A stretch of 64,000 nt of DNA from Sinorhizobium saheli. Its GTDB lineage: Bacteria; Pseudomonadota; Alphaproteobacteria; Rhizobiales; Rhizobiaceae. The DNA lies in assembly GCF_001651875.1 (NCBI RefSeq), contig NZ_LNQB01000073.1, positions 310,001 through 374,000 of the forward strand, given 5' to 3'. Both the position numbers and the translations under genes were made by a program. Under the pieces are notes generated by a model that was given only the letters and a program-made list of their open reading frames with translations, ran no database searches and was not told the origin of the DNA. Shown here in pieces: positions 8,526 through 16,915 of this stretch (position 1 is the first letter of the stretch; the number at the start of each line of letters is the position of its first letter).

Positions 8526-9455
8526 ATGACCACGCATCTCTACGAGAACCCGATCTTCCTGGAGCACAAGGTTCCCGAAGGGCACCCTGAGCGGCCGGAC
8601 CGGCTGAGGGCGCTGAATATCGCTCTGGAGCATCCGAATTTCGCGGAACTGAAGCGGCTCGAGGCGTCGAAGGGCGACGAGGATCTGGTGCTGCTCGCTC
8701 ACACCGAAGACCACCTGCGGTCGATCAAGCGCGCCATTCCGGACGACGACATCAACCAGTTCGAAGCGGATACCTATGCGAGCGCGATGAGCCTGGAGGC
8801 GGCATTGACCGGCCTCGGTGGCGCCGTCGCGGCGGTCGACGCCGTATTCGCCGGGGAAGCGGACAACGCCTTCGTCGCGGCACGCCCGCCAGGCCACCAC
8901 GCCGAGAAGAACAGGCCGATGGGCTTCTGCTTCTTCAACACGGTGGCGATTGCCGCGCGTCACGCACAGACGGTGCATGGAGCGGAGCGCGTCGCCATCG
9001 TCGACTGGGACGTCCACCATGGCAACGGCACCCAGGACATCTTCTGGGACGATCCGTCCGTGCTCTTCTGCTCCACCCACCAGATTCCGCTCTATCCGGG
9101 CACCGGCGCCAAGGACGAGACGGGCGTCAGGAACAATATCGTCAATGCGCCGCTTTCGCCCAACAGCAGCGGCGAACATTTCCGCGACGCGTTCCGCAGC
9201 CGGGTACTTGCGGCACTCGAGAATTTCCGTCCCGACTTCGTCCTGATCTCCGCCGGCTTCGACGCGCACCATCGCGATCCGCTCGCCCAGATCAACCTCG
9301 TGGCCGAAGACTTCGACTGGGCGACGGGGCGCTTGCTGGACGTCGCCGGCAGAAGCGCGGACAACCGGATCGTCAGCTTGCTCGAAGGCGGCTACGATCT
9401 GCAGGGGCTCGCCGAATCGGCCGGGCTGCATATTCTGAGATTGATGAGAGGGTAA
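8526..9455 (+). CDS. Histone deacetylase-like amidohydrolase
   Basis: A 309-aa class II HDAC/acetylpolyamine amidohydrolase family protein, a Zn-dependent deacetylase. The signature elements appear in order: RPPGHHAE, DWDVHHGNGTQD with the zinc Asp and His, SAGFDAHHRDP with the second zinc Asp, and the terminal EGGYDL. All catalytic residues seem present. ATG 8526 is the only sensible start because the family N-terminus THLYENP follows directly. Its stop is 3 nt before xseB, so the two are co-transcribed, an arrangement common in alphaproteobacteria. Natural substrate unknown (acetylated polyamine or protein lysine). Confidence 0.93.
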   Translation: MTTHLYENPIFLEHKVPEGHPERPDRLRALNIALEHPNFAELKRLEASKGDEDLVLLAHTEDHLRSIKRAIPDDDINQFEADTYASAMSLEAALTGLGGAVAAVDAVFAGEADNAFVAARPPGHHAEKNRPMGFCFFNTVAIAARHAQTVHGAERVAIVDWDVHHGNGTQDIFWDDPSVLFCSTHQIPLYPGTGAKDETGVRNNIVNAPLSPNSSGEHFRDAFRSRVLAALENFRPDFVLISAGFDAHHRDPLAQINLVAEDFDWATGRLLDVAGRSADNRIVSLLEGGYDLQGLAESAGLHILRLMRG

Positions 9456-9458
9456 TCC

Positions 9459-9719
9459 ATGGACAACAATAACAACACGCAACCGGACGTTTCCGCCCTC
9501 TCCTTCGAGCAGGCCGTCGAGGAACTGGAGCGCATCGTCTCGGCGCTCGAACGCGGCGACGTGGCGCTCGACAAGTCCATCGAAATCTACGAGCGCGGCG
9601 AAGCCCTGAAGAAGCATTGCGAAGCCCTGTTGAAGGCAGCAGAGGATCGCATCGAAAAAATCCGCCTCGACCGCGCCGGCCGGCCGCAGGGTGTAGAGCC
9701 GCTCGACGCGGAGCAGTGA
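9459..9719 (+). CDS. xseB: Exodeoxyribonuclease VII small subunit
   Basis: Small subunit (86 aa) of exonuclease VII, which degrades single-stranded DNA together with XseA. The family core [18 protein letters not shown], followed by [12 protein letters not shown] and a short helical tail, is clear, and the length is normal (about 80 aa). ATG 9459 is 3 nt after the HDAC-like gene stop with GAGAGGG upstream. xseA is not in this window. A RIME-like palindromic element begins 22 nt after the stop. Confidence 0.95.
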   Translation: MDNNNNTQPDVSALSFEQAVEELERIVSALERGDVALDKSIEIYERGEALKKHCEALLKAAEDRIEKIRLDRAGRPQGVEPLDAEQ

Positions 9720-9740
9720 CGTTTCGGCGGAGGAGTTGCC

Positions 9741-9867
9741 AAGATTCGCCCCTCATCCGCCTGCCGGCACCTTCTCCCCGCAAGCGGGGCGAAGGACACT
9801 CGCGGCGCCGTCTCAGTCCCCTCTCCCCGTTTTTACGGGGAGAGGGCCAGGGTGAGGGGCGAATCTT
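9741..9867. repeat. RIME-like palindromic intergenic element, copy 1
   Basis: A 127-bp element with perfect 15-bp terminal inverted repeats (AAGATTCGCCCCTCA at 9741-9755 and its complement at 9853-9867). Inside are two strong hairpins built on CTTCTCCCCG/CGGGGCGAAG and CTCTCCCCG/CGGGGAGAG. Related copies lie at 28773-28882 and 49412-49530. The structure matches Rhizobium-specific intergenic mosaic elements (RIME) as known from rhizobia. Here it follows xseB and may also act as a terminator. Confidence 0.8.
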
Positions 9868-9982
9868 GCGCAGTGACCGCGACAGATGGCGCGCAACGAG
9901 AAACACAGCGTCCTCCAATGCCCCGCTACCCGCCAGGGGGGATTGGCGCTAGTCTCCGGGGAAACCAACCGGAGCGAGCGCC

Positions 9983-10906
9983 ATGTCCTTCTTCCCTGGT
10001 CCCGATCCGCTTGCCGGCGAAAAGCCGGCCTGCGACGCCATCGAGCATCTGATCATTCCGCGCACCAGCGACATCGGCGGCCTGGAGGTGCGCCGGGCGC
10101 TGCCGACGGCACGCCGCCGTCTCGTCGGACCATTCATCTTCTTCGACCGGATGGGGCCGGCGCTGCTCCGCGCCGGCGAGGCGATCGACGTCCGTCCGCA
10201 TCCGCATATCGGCCTTTCGACGGTCACCTACCTCTTCGACGGCGAGATCAAGCACCGCGACAGTCTCGGCACCGAGATGGTGATCCGTCCCGGCGACGTC
10301 AACCTGATGACCGCCGGGCGCGGCATCGTGCATTCCGAGCGCTCGCCGGAAAACCAGCGCGGGCAAGAGCGTTCGCTGTCCGGATTGCAGACCTGGCTGG
10401 CGCTGCCCGACGACAAGGAAGAGATCGCCCCCATCTTCACCCACACCGAGGAACGCATGCTGCCGCACCTCGCCGATGGCGGCGTGCGCGCACGCGTCGT
10501 CATCGGTGCCTACGAGGGCGTGACCTCCCCCGTCTTGACCTTCACCGAAACGATCTACGTCGACCTCATGATCGAGGCGGGCAAGAGCGCGCCTTTCGCC
10601 GCCCGATGGGAGGAGCGCGCGCTCTATATCCTTTCCGGCGAAGCGATCATTGCCGGCGACCACTTCGCCGACAACCAGCTTCTCGTCTTTCGCCCCGGGG
10701 ACGAAATCACCATCACGGCCGGCCCCTCCGGCTGTCACGTGATGCTTTTCGGCGGCGCCGCGCTCGGTTCGCCGCGCCACATCTGGTGGAATTTCGTCTC
10801 CTCCTCCAAGGAGCGGATCGACAAGGCGAAGGAGGAATGGCGCTCGGGGCGCTTCGACATCGTTCCGGGAGCCGAGGAGGAGTTCATTCCCCTGCCGGAG
10901 CGCTAA
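9983..10906 (+). CDS. Pirin family protein
   Basis: A 307-aa bicupin of the pirin family, an iron-binding protein that in bacteria is linked to quercetinase-like or regulatory roles. The pirin signature HPHIGLSTVTYL at residues 73-84, H91 in KHRDSLG, and GIVHSER supply the usual metal ligands. The C-terminal pirin domain ends normally. Start ATG 9983 opens MSFFPGPDP; the ribosome site is weak (GAGCGAG). Its TAA stop merges with a TTTTGCAATCAGG sequence that resembles the stop-codon repeat described elsewhere. Function is not deducible beyond the family. Confidence 0.9.
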   Translation: MSFFPGPDPLAGEKPACDAIEHLIIPRTSDIGGLEVRRALPTARRRLVGPFIFFDRMGPALLRAGEAIDVRPHPHIGLSTVTYLFDGEIKHRDSLGTEMVIRPGDVNLMTAGRGIVHSERSPENQRGQERSLSGLQTWLALPDDKEEIAPIFTHTEERMLPHLADGGVRARVVIGAYEGVTSPVLTFTETIYVDLMIEAGKSAPFAARWEERALYILSGEAIIAGDHFADNQLLVFRPGDEITITAGPSGCHVMLFGGAALGSPRHIWWNFVSSSKERIDKAKEEWRSGRFDIVPGAEEEFIPLPER

Positions 10907-11115
10907 TTTTGCAATCAGGCTCGTGCGTCAAAATGGGTGATGTTTGAAAGGGCTGGGCCCTTTAGCGGCGGCGGTAGGTTTCAACCGATCCGACCGGAGC
11001 TATTGTGTGTCGTGGCGGGGCGCGTCCCGCGACCGCCGTTGGTATAATTGCGTTGGGCCCTTGGTTGGAGCCGCAGGAAAGCCTAATTTTGCATTCAACC
11101 GCGAATGCGTCTAAA
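10904..11115 (+). repeat. Pair of imperfect direct repeats flanking the dxs leader
   Basis: CTAATTTTGCAATCAGGC at 10903-10920 and CTAATTTTGCATTCAACC at 11084-11101, each followed within 15 nt by GTGCGTC or ATGCGTC and A-rich sequence, bracket about 180 bp between pirin and dxs. The first copy starts at the pirin stop codon. A perfect TATAAT hexamer lies between them at 11043-11048 and could be the dxs -10 box, though I see no good -35. No TPP riboswitch core was recognisable in this leader. Confidence 0.45.
10947..10963 (+). terminator. Hairpin after the pirin gene
   Basis: AAAGGGC (10947-10953) pairs perfectly with GCCCTTT (10957-10963) around a 3-nt loop, 41 nt after the pirin stop. There is no extended T-run beyond TTT, so it is a modest intrinsic terminator at best. 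Confidence 0.4.
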
Positions 11116-11184
11116 GAACCCTTTTGACCGACACCACCCAACAAGATCGCGCGCCCGGCCGTTGGCGCGCATGAGGCATGTAGC

Positions 11185-13122
11185 GTGACACAACTGCCAA
11201 CCACTCCGATGCCGGCGACCCCCTTGCTCGACAAGGTCCAGTATCCCGCCGATCTCAAGAAGATCGACGAGAGGGACCTGCCGCAACTGGCGGCTGAGCT
11301 GCGCGCGGAGATGATCGACGCGGTGTCGCGCACCGGCGGTCATCTCGGGGCGGGCCTCGGCGTCGTCGAGCTGACGATCGCCATCCACAAGATTTTCGAC
11401 ACGCCGAATGACCGGCTGATCTTCGACGTCGGCCACCAGTGCTACCCGCACAAGATCCTGACCGGGCGGCGCGACCGCATCCGCACGTTGCGCCAGGAAG
11501 GCGGCCTCTCCGGATTCACCCGCCGCGCGGAAAGCGAATACGATCCCTTCGGCGCCGCCCATTCCTCGACCTCGATCTCCGCCGGGCTCGGCATGGCGGT
11601 CGCGGCAGACCTCGACGGCAAGAGCCGCAACGTCATCGCCGTGATCGGCGACGGCGCGATGTCGGCGGGCATGGCCTTCGAGGCGCTCAACAATGCCGGC
11701 GCGCTCGATGCCCGCCTCATCGTCATCCTCAACGACAACGACATGTCGATCGCGCCGCCGACGGGGGCGATGAGCGCCTATCTGGCGCGGCTTGCCTCCG
11801 GGCGGACCTATATGGGCATCCGCGAGGTCGGCAAGAAGCTCACCGCCTATCTCGGCAAGACGGTGGACCGGGCGATCACCCGTGCGGTGGAACATGCGCG
11901 CGGCTACGTCACCGGCGGCACCATCTTCGAGGAGATGGGCTTCTACCACATCGGCCCCATCGACGGTCATTCCTTCGACCACCTGCTGCCGGTGCTGCGC
12001 AACGTCCGCGACAACGCCAAGGGCCCCGTGCTGATCCATGTCGTCACGCAGAAGGGCAAGGGCTATCCGCCGGCCGAAGCCGCGGCCGACAAGTACCACG
12101 GCGTCAACAAGTTCGACGTCATCACCGGCGCCCAGGCCAAGGCCAAGCCGAACGCGCCGGCCTATACCTCCGTCTTTGCCGACGCGCTCACGCAGGAAGC
12201 AAGCCTCGACGACAAGATCGTCGCGATCACCGCGGCGATGCCGTCCGGCACCGGCCTCGACCGGTTCGCGGCCGTGCACCCCTCGCGCTGCTTCGATGTC
12301 GGTATTGCCGAGCAGCATGCGGTGACCTTCGCCGCCGGGCTTGCGGCGGAAGGCTACAAGCCGTTTGCCGCGCTCTACTCCACCTTCCTGCAGCGGGCCT
12401 ACGACCAGGTCGTCCACGACGTGGCGATCCAGGGGCTGCCGGTCCGCTTCCCGATCGACCGCGCCGGCTTCGTCGGCGCCGACGGGCCGACCCATGCCGG
12501 CTCCTTCGACACCACCTATCTCGCGTCGCTGCCGGGTTTCGTGGTGATGGCCGCCGCCGACGAGGCGGAGCTCAAGCACATGGTGCGCACCGCGGCCGCC
12601 TATGACGAGGGCCCGATCTCCTTCCGCTATCCGCGCGGCGAGGGCGTGGGCGTCGAAATGCCCGAGCGCGGCGAGATCCTGCCGATCGGCAAGGGCCGGC
12701 TCGTCAAGCAGGGGAGCAAGGTGGCACTGCTGTCCTTCGGCACCCGCCTCGCCGACTGTCTGCTGGCGGCGGAGGATCTCGATGCGGCCGGGCTCTCGAC
12801 GACGGTCGCCGATGCGCGCTTCGCCAAGCCCCTCGACCATGATCTCATCCGCCAGCTCGCCCGCCATCACGAGGTGCTGATCACCATCGAGGAAGGCGCA
12901 ATCGGCGGCTTCGCAACGCACGTGCTGCATTTCCTCGCGAACGAGGGCCTGCTCGACGGCGGCCTCAAGGTGCGGCCGATGGTAATGCCCGACGTGTGGA
13001 TGGAGCAGGGGAAGCCGGAGGCGATGTATGCCCATGCCGGTCTCGATCGCGCCGGCATCGTCTCGACCGTATTTAAGGCGCTCGGCCAGAAACAGGCCGC
13101 CGGCCTCGGTGCGGCCGGCTGA
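11185..13122 (+). CDS. dxs: 1-deoxy-D-xylulose-5-phosphate synthase
   Basis: Cytoplasmic TPP-dependent enzyme that condenses pyruvate and glyceraldehyde 3-phosphate, the first step of the MEP isoprenoid pathway. The 645-aa length is normal. Visible motifs are [15 protein letters not shown], the TPP/Mg motif [24 protein letters not shown], the transketolase pyrimidine domain with [13 protein letters not shown] and the [15 protein letters not shown] motif, then the C-terminal transketolase domain. The start is GTG 11185; internal Met codons come only after the conserved beginning. ispE is also in this window, about 50 kb away. Downstream tlyA and the RNA methyltransferase follow on the same strand. 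Confidence 0.97.
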   Translation: MTQLPTTPMPATPLLDKVQYPADLKKIDERDLPQLAAELRAEMIDAVSRTGGHLGAGLGVVELTIAIHKIFDTPNDRLIFDVGHQCYPHKILTGRRDRIRTLRQEGGLSGFTRRAESEYDPFGAAHSSTSISAGLGMAVAADLDGKSRNVIAVIGDGAMSAGMAFEALNNAGALDARLIVILNDNDMSIAPPTGAMSAYLARLASGRTYMGIREVGKKLTAYLGKTVDRAITRAVEHARGYVTGGTIFEEMGFYHIGPIDGHSFDHLLPVLRNVRDNAKGPVLIHVVTQKGKGYPPAEAAADKYHGVNKFDVITGAQAKAKPNAPAYTSVFADALTQEASLDDKIVAITAAMPSGTGLDRFAAVHPSRCFDVGIAEQHAVTFAAGLAAEGYKPFAALYSTFLQRAYDQVVHDVAIQGLPVRFPIDRAGFVGADGPTHAGSFDTTYLASLPGFVVMAAADEAELKHMVRTAAAYDEGPISFRYPRGEGVGVEMPERGEILPIGKGRLVKQGSKVALLSFGTRLADCLLAAEDLDAAGLSTTVADARFAKPLDHDLIRQLARHHEVLITIEEGAIGGFATHVLHFLANEGLLDGGLKVRPMVMPDVWMEQGKPEAMYAHAGLDRAGIVSTVFKALGQKQAAGLGAAG

Positions 13123-13233
13123 ACCGGACTCGACCCGGCCTCTCCCCTTCCCGGCGCCGGGACTCGCAACTGAATGCGGTTCCCCTCATCGGGGTCCCTT
13201 GCATTGCGGCGCGCGACGCGCGATGAGGGGCGC

Positions 13234-13989
13234 ATGTCCAGCCAGCCCCCTGCAATGACCCGCCTCGACCAGTTGCTCCTGAACAAGGGGCTGGTCGCCA
13301 GCCGTGCCCGCGCGCGCGATGCCATCCAGCGCGGAACGGTCAAGGTCGACGGCCGCGTCGTGACCAAGCCGGCTTCGGCCTTCGCCGAAGGGGTGACGAT
13401 CACGATCGACGACCCGGCGCAGGCCTATGTGTCGCGCGCGGCCCTGAAGCTCGTGGCCGCGCTCGACCATTTCGGCCTCGATCCCTCCGGCGAGACCTGC
13501 CTCGACATCGGCGCCTCGACCGGCGGGTTCACCGAGGTCCTGTTGAAGCGCGGCGCCGCGCATGTGGTCGCGATCGACGTCGGACACGGGCAGATGCATC
13601 CGCGCATTGCGGAAGACCAGCGGGTCACCAATATCGAGGGACTGAACGCCCGATCCCTCGGCCCCGACGATCTCGGCAGCCGGGCGGTCACCTTCGTCGT
13701 CTCCGACGTGTCGTTCATCTCGCTGAAGCTCGCCTTGCCGCCGGCACTGGCGATTGCCGAACCCGGCGCGCATTGCGTCCTCCTCGTCAAACCGCAGTTC
13801 GAGGCGGGCCGCGATGCGATCAGCAAGGCGGGTCTCCTCAAGGATCCGGAGAGCGCTCCGGCCGTCGCGGCCGAACTCAAGCGCTGGCTCGTCGAGGAAA
13901 TGGGCTGGCGGAGCCTCGGCCTCATCCCCTCGCCCATTGCTGGCGGCGACGGCAACAAGGAATTCCTTCTCGCGGGGCGGAAACCATGA
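13234..13989 (+). CDS. tlyA: TlyA-family rRNA methyltransferase (S4 domain + FtsJ-like)
   Basis: A 251-aa protein with an N-terminal S4 RNA-binding domain (RLDQLLLNKGLVASRARARD, residues about 8-65) and a Rossmann methyltransferase domain with the SAM motif DIGASTGGFTEVLL and a VSDVSFISL catalytic region. TlyA homologues 2'-O-methylate 16S/23S rRNA; some have been called hemolysins. ATG 13234 is preceded by GAGGGG; the frame is open to 13174 but without homology. The stop overlaps the next gene by 4 nt (ATGA), implying coupled translation. Confidence 0.92.
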   Translation: MSSQPPAMTRLDQLLLNKGLVASRARARDAIQRGTVKVDGRVVTKPASAFAEGVTITIDDPAQAYVSRAALKLVAALDHFGLDPSGETCLDIGASTGGFTEVLLKRGAAHVVAIDVGHGQMHPRIAEDQRVTNIEGLNARSLGPDDLGSRAVTFVVSDVSFISLKLALPPALAIAEPGAHCVLLVKPQFEAGRDAISKAGLLKDPESAPAVAAELKRWLVEEMGWRSLGLIPSPIAGGDGNKEFLLAGRKP

Positions 13990-15233
13990 GCACCGAAATC
14001 GTCACGATCGGCCGGCTGGGCGCGCAGGGCGACGGCATCGCGCAGACCGAAGCCGGCCCCGTCTACGCGCCGTTCACGCTCCCCGGCGAGCTGGTCGCGC
14101 TTGCCGTCAACAAGGCGCACGGCACGCTGATCGCGCTGAAGGAGGCTTCTGCGCAGCGGGTCGAGCCTCCGTGCCGGCACTTCGGACCCGAGGGCGTCAA
14201 CGGCACCTGCGGCGGCTGTTCGCTGCAGCATGCCGCCGACGGGCTGTACCACGCATTCAAGCGCCAACTCGTCGTCGATGCCCTCAGGGCGAAAGGCCTC
14301 GAGCCGGAGATCGCTCCGCTGATTATCGCGCGGCCAGGTGAGCGGCGCCGCGTCGTCTTCACCGCACGGCGAACCGAGAAGGAGTTGCTGCTTGGCTTCA
14401 ACCAGGCGGAAAGCCACCACATCGTGGCGATCGGCGAATGTCCCATCTCCAGCCCGGGCATCGTCTCGCGGCTGGCGACGATACGCAAGATCGCCTCCGC
14501 GATGGCGTCCAACGCCGAACCCTTCCGCATCACGGTGCTCGAAACGGCAACCGGCCTCGACCTTGCCTTCGAGGGGATCAAGCTCGGCGATCGACAGAGG
14601 CGCGCGACCGTGGAGGCCGTTCTCGGCGAACGCGGCATCGCCCGCGTCAGCCTCAATGGCGAGATCATCATCGAGCCGGTGAAGCCGTCGATCGATTTTG
14701 GCGGCGTGCCGGTATCGCCGCCGCCCGGGGCCTTCACGCAGGCGACGCGTCCGGCGGAAGAAGCGATGGCGAAGCTGGTGCTCAATCATCTCGGCAAGGC
14801 GAAACGCGTTGCCGACCTCTTTTCCGGGATCGGCACCTTCGCGCTGAGGATCGCCCGGACGGCACGCGTCCACGCCGTCGAAGGCGACGACAAGGCCCTG
14901 AAGGCGCTGGATTTCGCCGCGCGCAACACGCAGGGGCTGAAGCCGGTGACGGTCGAGAAACGCGACCTCTTCCGCCGGCCGATGATGGCGCAGGAACTGA
15001 AGGTCTTCGACGCCATCGTCTTCGACCCGCCGCGCGCCGGCGCCGAGGCGCAGTGTCACGAGCTCGCCCGCTCGGGCGTGAAGAAGATCGCCGCGGTCTC
15101 GTGCAACCCGGTGACGCTCGCGCGTGACCTCTCGATCCTCGCTTCCGCCGGCTACCGCATCACCTCGGTGACCCCGATCGACCAGTTCCTCTGGTCGGCG
15201 CATGTCGAGGCGGTGGCGACGCTGGAGAAGTGA
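13986..15233 (+). CDS. TrmA/RlmD-family class I SAM-dependent RNA (uracil-5) methyltransferase
   Basis: A 415-aa m5U methyltransferase likely acting on 23S rRNA. A TRAM-like N-terminal domain is followed by the iron-sulfur cysteine cluster CRHFGPEG..CGGC, the SAM motif FSGIGTFAL, DPPRAGAE, and the catalytic Cys in VSCNPVTLARDL. Start ATG 13986 overlaps tlyA by 4 nt; the longer open frame to 13773 lies inside tlyA. The last ~45 codons are duplicated, in decayed form, 2.5 kb downstream at 17679-17803. Which U is methylated (RlmC/RlmD/TrmA type) cannot be told from sequence alone. Confidence 0.92.
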   Translation: MSTEIVTIGRLGAQGDGIAQTEAGPVYAPFTLPGELVALAVNKAHGTLIALKEASAQRVEPPCRHFGPEGVNGTCGGCSLQHAADGLYHAFKRQLVVDALRAKGLEPEIAPLIIARPGERRRVVFTARRTEKELLLGFNQAESHHIVAIGECPISSPGIVSRLATIRKIASAMASNAEPFRITVLETATGLDLAFEGIKLGDRQRRATVEAVLGERGIARVSLNGEIIIEPVKPSIDFGGVPVSPPPGAFTQATRPAEEAMAKLVLNHLGKAKRVADLFSGIGTFALRIARTARVHAVEGDDKALKALDFAARNTQGLKPVTVEKRDLFRRPMMAQELKVFDAIVFDPPRAGAEAQCHELARSGVKKIAAVSCNPVTLARDLSILASAGYRITSVTPIDQFLWSAHVEAVATLEK

Positions 15234-15253
15234 TCCTCCTTTCTCCGGGAGAG

Positions 15254-15913
15254 CTAATCCCTGTCGGGTGCTCCGAGCGGAAAGAAGCTCCGGTAAGGGC
15301 GGGCCTCGTCAACGACCCGGGCCACGGAGGGGCGTGACAGGAGCCGCGCCCGGTAGGCCGCAAGGGTGGGATACCGCTCGGCAATCGGATGAACCCAGTC
15401 TCCGTAGAAAAGCGCCGGCGCGGCGGCGCAGTCGGCAATCGTGAAGCTGCCGCAGGCAGCCCAATCTTTCCCTTGCAGGCGCGGCTCCAGCCAGGCGTAG
15501 CAGCGTTCCATCTGCGCATGCGCATCGGCGACGCCGCGCGGGTCGCGCTCCTCCTTCTTGCGCAGGGCATCGCCGACAATCCGTTGCATCGGCACATGGA
15601 CGTAATCGTCGAATACGTCGGCCATCATGCGGGCCTCCAACGCTTGACGCCTATCCTCCGGTATCATCGGCGTCCCGTTTCCGTGAAACAGGTCGAGATA
15701 CTCGATCACGGCGTTGCTCTGCGTGACTTCCCGATCGCCGTCGACCAGTGCGGGAAATTGCCCCGTCGGCGACAGCGCAGCAATTTTTGCCTGGTTCTCG
15801 GGGTGATCGGGATCGATCATCTTGAACGTGAAGGAAACCCCGCGCTCGTAGAGCGCGATCAGCGGCTTCCAGACGAATGAGGCAAATGGATGCCCGTAGA
15901 GTGCGAGGGTCAT
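15254..15913 (-). CDS. Glutathione S-transferase family protein
   Basis: A 219-aa cytosolic GST-like protein. The N-terminal thioredoxin fold has LYGHPFASFVWKPL and the cis-Pro/glutathione site FPALVDGDREVTQSNAVIEYL; the helical C-terminal domain has the TIADCAAAPALFY motif with the N-capping Asp. It is last in a three-gene operon with the AHSA1-like and ArsR genes, each pair overlapping by 4 nt. It converges with the RNA methyltransferase (20-nt gap). Substrate unknown; GST fused to ArsR/AHSA1 operons is a common layout in rhizobia and related bacteria. Confidence 0.9.
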   Translation of the reverse strand: MTLALYGHPFASFVWKPLIALYERGVSFTFKMIDPDHPENQAKIAALSPTGQFPALVDGDREVTQSNAVIEYLDLFHGNGTPMIPEDRRQALEARMMADVFDDYVHVPMQRIVGDALRKKEERDPRGVADAHAQMERCYAWLEPRLQGKDWAACGSFTIADCAAAPALFYGDWVHPIAERYPTLAAYRARLLSRPSVARVVDEARPYRSFFPLGAPDRD

Positions 15914-16389
15914 AGCATTGCTCCGCAGGATTTGAGGGTCGCTTCGATCATGTCGAACTGAATTCCGGTCCCGTGGCGGCGGTCGGCGGTGCCGTCCCGG
16001 CCATCGAGGAAAACGATCTGCTCGGTGTAGGAGACGCGGGTTCCACCGCCTTCCGGTTCGAGCTCCAGGCTCGACAAGGTGACCGAATGGAAGCGTCCCG
16101 AGTGATGCAGGTCATAGGTATAAACGAGACGCCGGGCCGGCTCGATCACATGGAAGCGGGCCTCGAAAAGCGTCACCGTGCCGCTTTCCTGGAAGCGCCC
16201 TTCCAGAACCTCCTCTCCGCCCACGCGAAAGTCCATCGTTCGGCGCAGCAATGTCCAACGGTCCGGCGGGCCGGTGAACCATTGCGCCTTGAGCTCCGGA
16301 TCGGACCATGCGTCGAATACCCGCTGCGGAGGAGCCGCCCAGACGCGCTTCAGCGTGAAGGTGCCGTGGAAGAACGGGGCTGGCGTCAT
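15910..16389 (-). CDS. SRPBCC / AHSA1-domain protein
   Basis: A 159-aa START-like ligand-binding domain protein of the activator-of-Hsp90-ATPase (AHSA1) family. Features are the opening VWAAPPQRVFDAWSDPELKAQWF, the beta-sheet core ending in a terminal helix GIQFDMIEATLKSCG, and the conserved WxxP-like start region. ATG 16389 lies within the ArsR stop overlap (ATGA-type). Such proteins often pair with an ArsR repressor and bind small hydrophobic ligands; no specific function is assigned. Confidence 0.88.
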   Translation of the reverse strand: MTPAPFFHGTFTLKRVWAAPPQRVFDAWSDPELKAQWFTGPPDRWTLLRRTMDFRVGGEEVLEGRFQESGTVTLFEARFHVIEPARRLVYTYDLHHSGRFHSVTLSSLELEPEGGGTRVSYTEQIVFLDGRDGTADRRHGTGIQFDMIEATLKSCGAML

Positions 16390-16733
16390 GCGTTATCTCC
16401 CTTCGTGATGTCGCCGCCTTCGAGCAGCCTGCCGAGCCGGTCGAAGCGACTCTCCCAGAGCTGGCGGCGCTCGCTCAGCCAATTCTCGACACGCTGCACG
16501 GCCTCGCCGGCAATGCGGCATTCGCGGGTGCGGCCGCGTTTTTCCGTCACGATCAGCCCGCTCGCCTCGAGCACTTGCACGTGCTGATGGATCGCGGCGA
16601 GCGATGATTGGTAAGGCTTGGCCAGTTCGCTTACCGACGCCGGCCCCCGTGAAAGACGATCGAGAATGCCCCGGCGGGTTGCGTCCGAGAGCGCGTGAAA
16701 GGCCAGGTCCAGTTGCTTCGAATGCTCAACCAT
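16386..16733 (-). CDS. ArsR-family winged-helix transcriptional regulator
   Basis: A 115-aa HTH regulator: HALSDATRRGILDRL followed by VSELAKPYQSSLAAIHQHVQVLEASGLI is the wing-helix DNA-binding domain of the ArsR/SmtB family. Metal-binding cysteines of the alpha3/alpha5 type are absent, so it is probably not a metal sensor but one of the ArsR proteins that regulate AHSA1/GST operons. It heads the operon ArsR-AHSA1-GST. Just upstream of its start are two copies of an ACTTrAGT sequence that may be its own operator. Confidence 0.92.
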   Translation of the reverse strand: MVEHSKQLDLAFHALSDATRRGILDRLSRGPASVSELAKPYQSSLAAIHQHVQVLEASGLIVTEKRGRTRECRIAGEAVQRVENWLSERRQLWESRFDRLGRLLEGGDITKGDNA

Positions 16734-16735
16734 AC

Positions 16736-16782
16736 ACTTAAGTAACAGGCTGCCCGACAGAAAGTCAAGCGTCTACTTGAGT
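16736..16782 (-). promoter_or_regulatory. Putative ArsR autoregulatory operator pair
   Basis: ACTTAAGTA at 16736-16744 and TACTTGAGT at 16774-16782 are near-identical palindromic octamers (ACTTrAGT), 38 nt apart, immediately upstream of the arsR-type start at 16733. The first nearly abuts the start codon, where a repressor would block initiation. This is recognition by eye; no binding data. Confidence 0.4.
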
Positions 16783-16823
16783 TTTGAATTTCACAGAGCT
16801 TAAGCGACGCCGGCCGTTTTGGC

Positions 16824-16877
16824 CTTGCCACGCCAAGGGAGATCGGCTACCTGCATTTTGTTACGTAATAACGTAAC
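16824..16877 (+). promoter_or_regulatory. zinT promoter with Zur-type operator
   Basis: CTTGCC (16824-16829), 17-nt spacer, CTACCT (16847-16852) closely fits the rhizobial CTTGAC-N17-CTATAT promoter. It is followed at the expected transcription start by a perfect inverted repeat GTTACGT-AATA-ACGTAAC (16860-16877). A palindrome of AT-rich half-sites centred on the start site of a zinc-chaperone gene fits repression by the zinc sensor Zur. Confidence 0.65.
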
Positions 16878-16915
16878 GCGATCATTTTCTTCAACACAGG
16901 TAGAGGTCCAGAAAA

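Noticed and set aside
5651-9617. Very long minus-strand frames (659 and 731 aa)
   Set aside because: They lie opposite the ligase, thiolase, MDR and HDAC genes; produced by the strong GC bias at third codon positions.
10907-11184. Possible TPP riboswitch before dxs
   Set aside because: No CTGAGA/ACCTGAT-type core was found in the leader.
11095-13035. 646-aa minus-strand frame
   Set aside because: Shadow of dxs, low-complexity composition, no motif.
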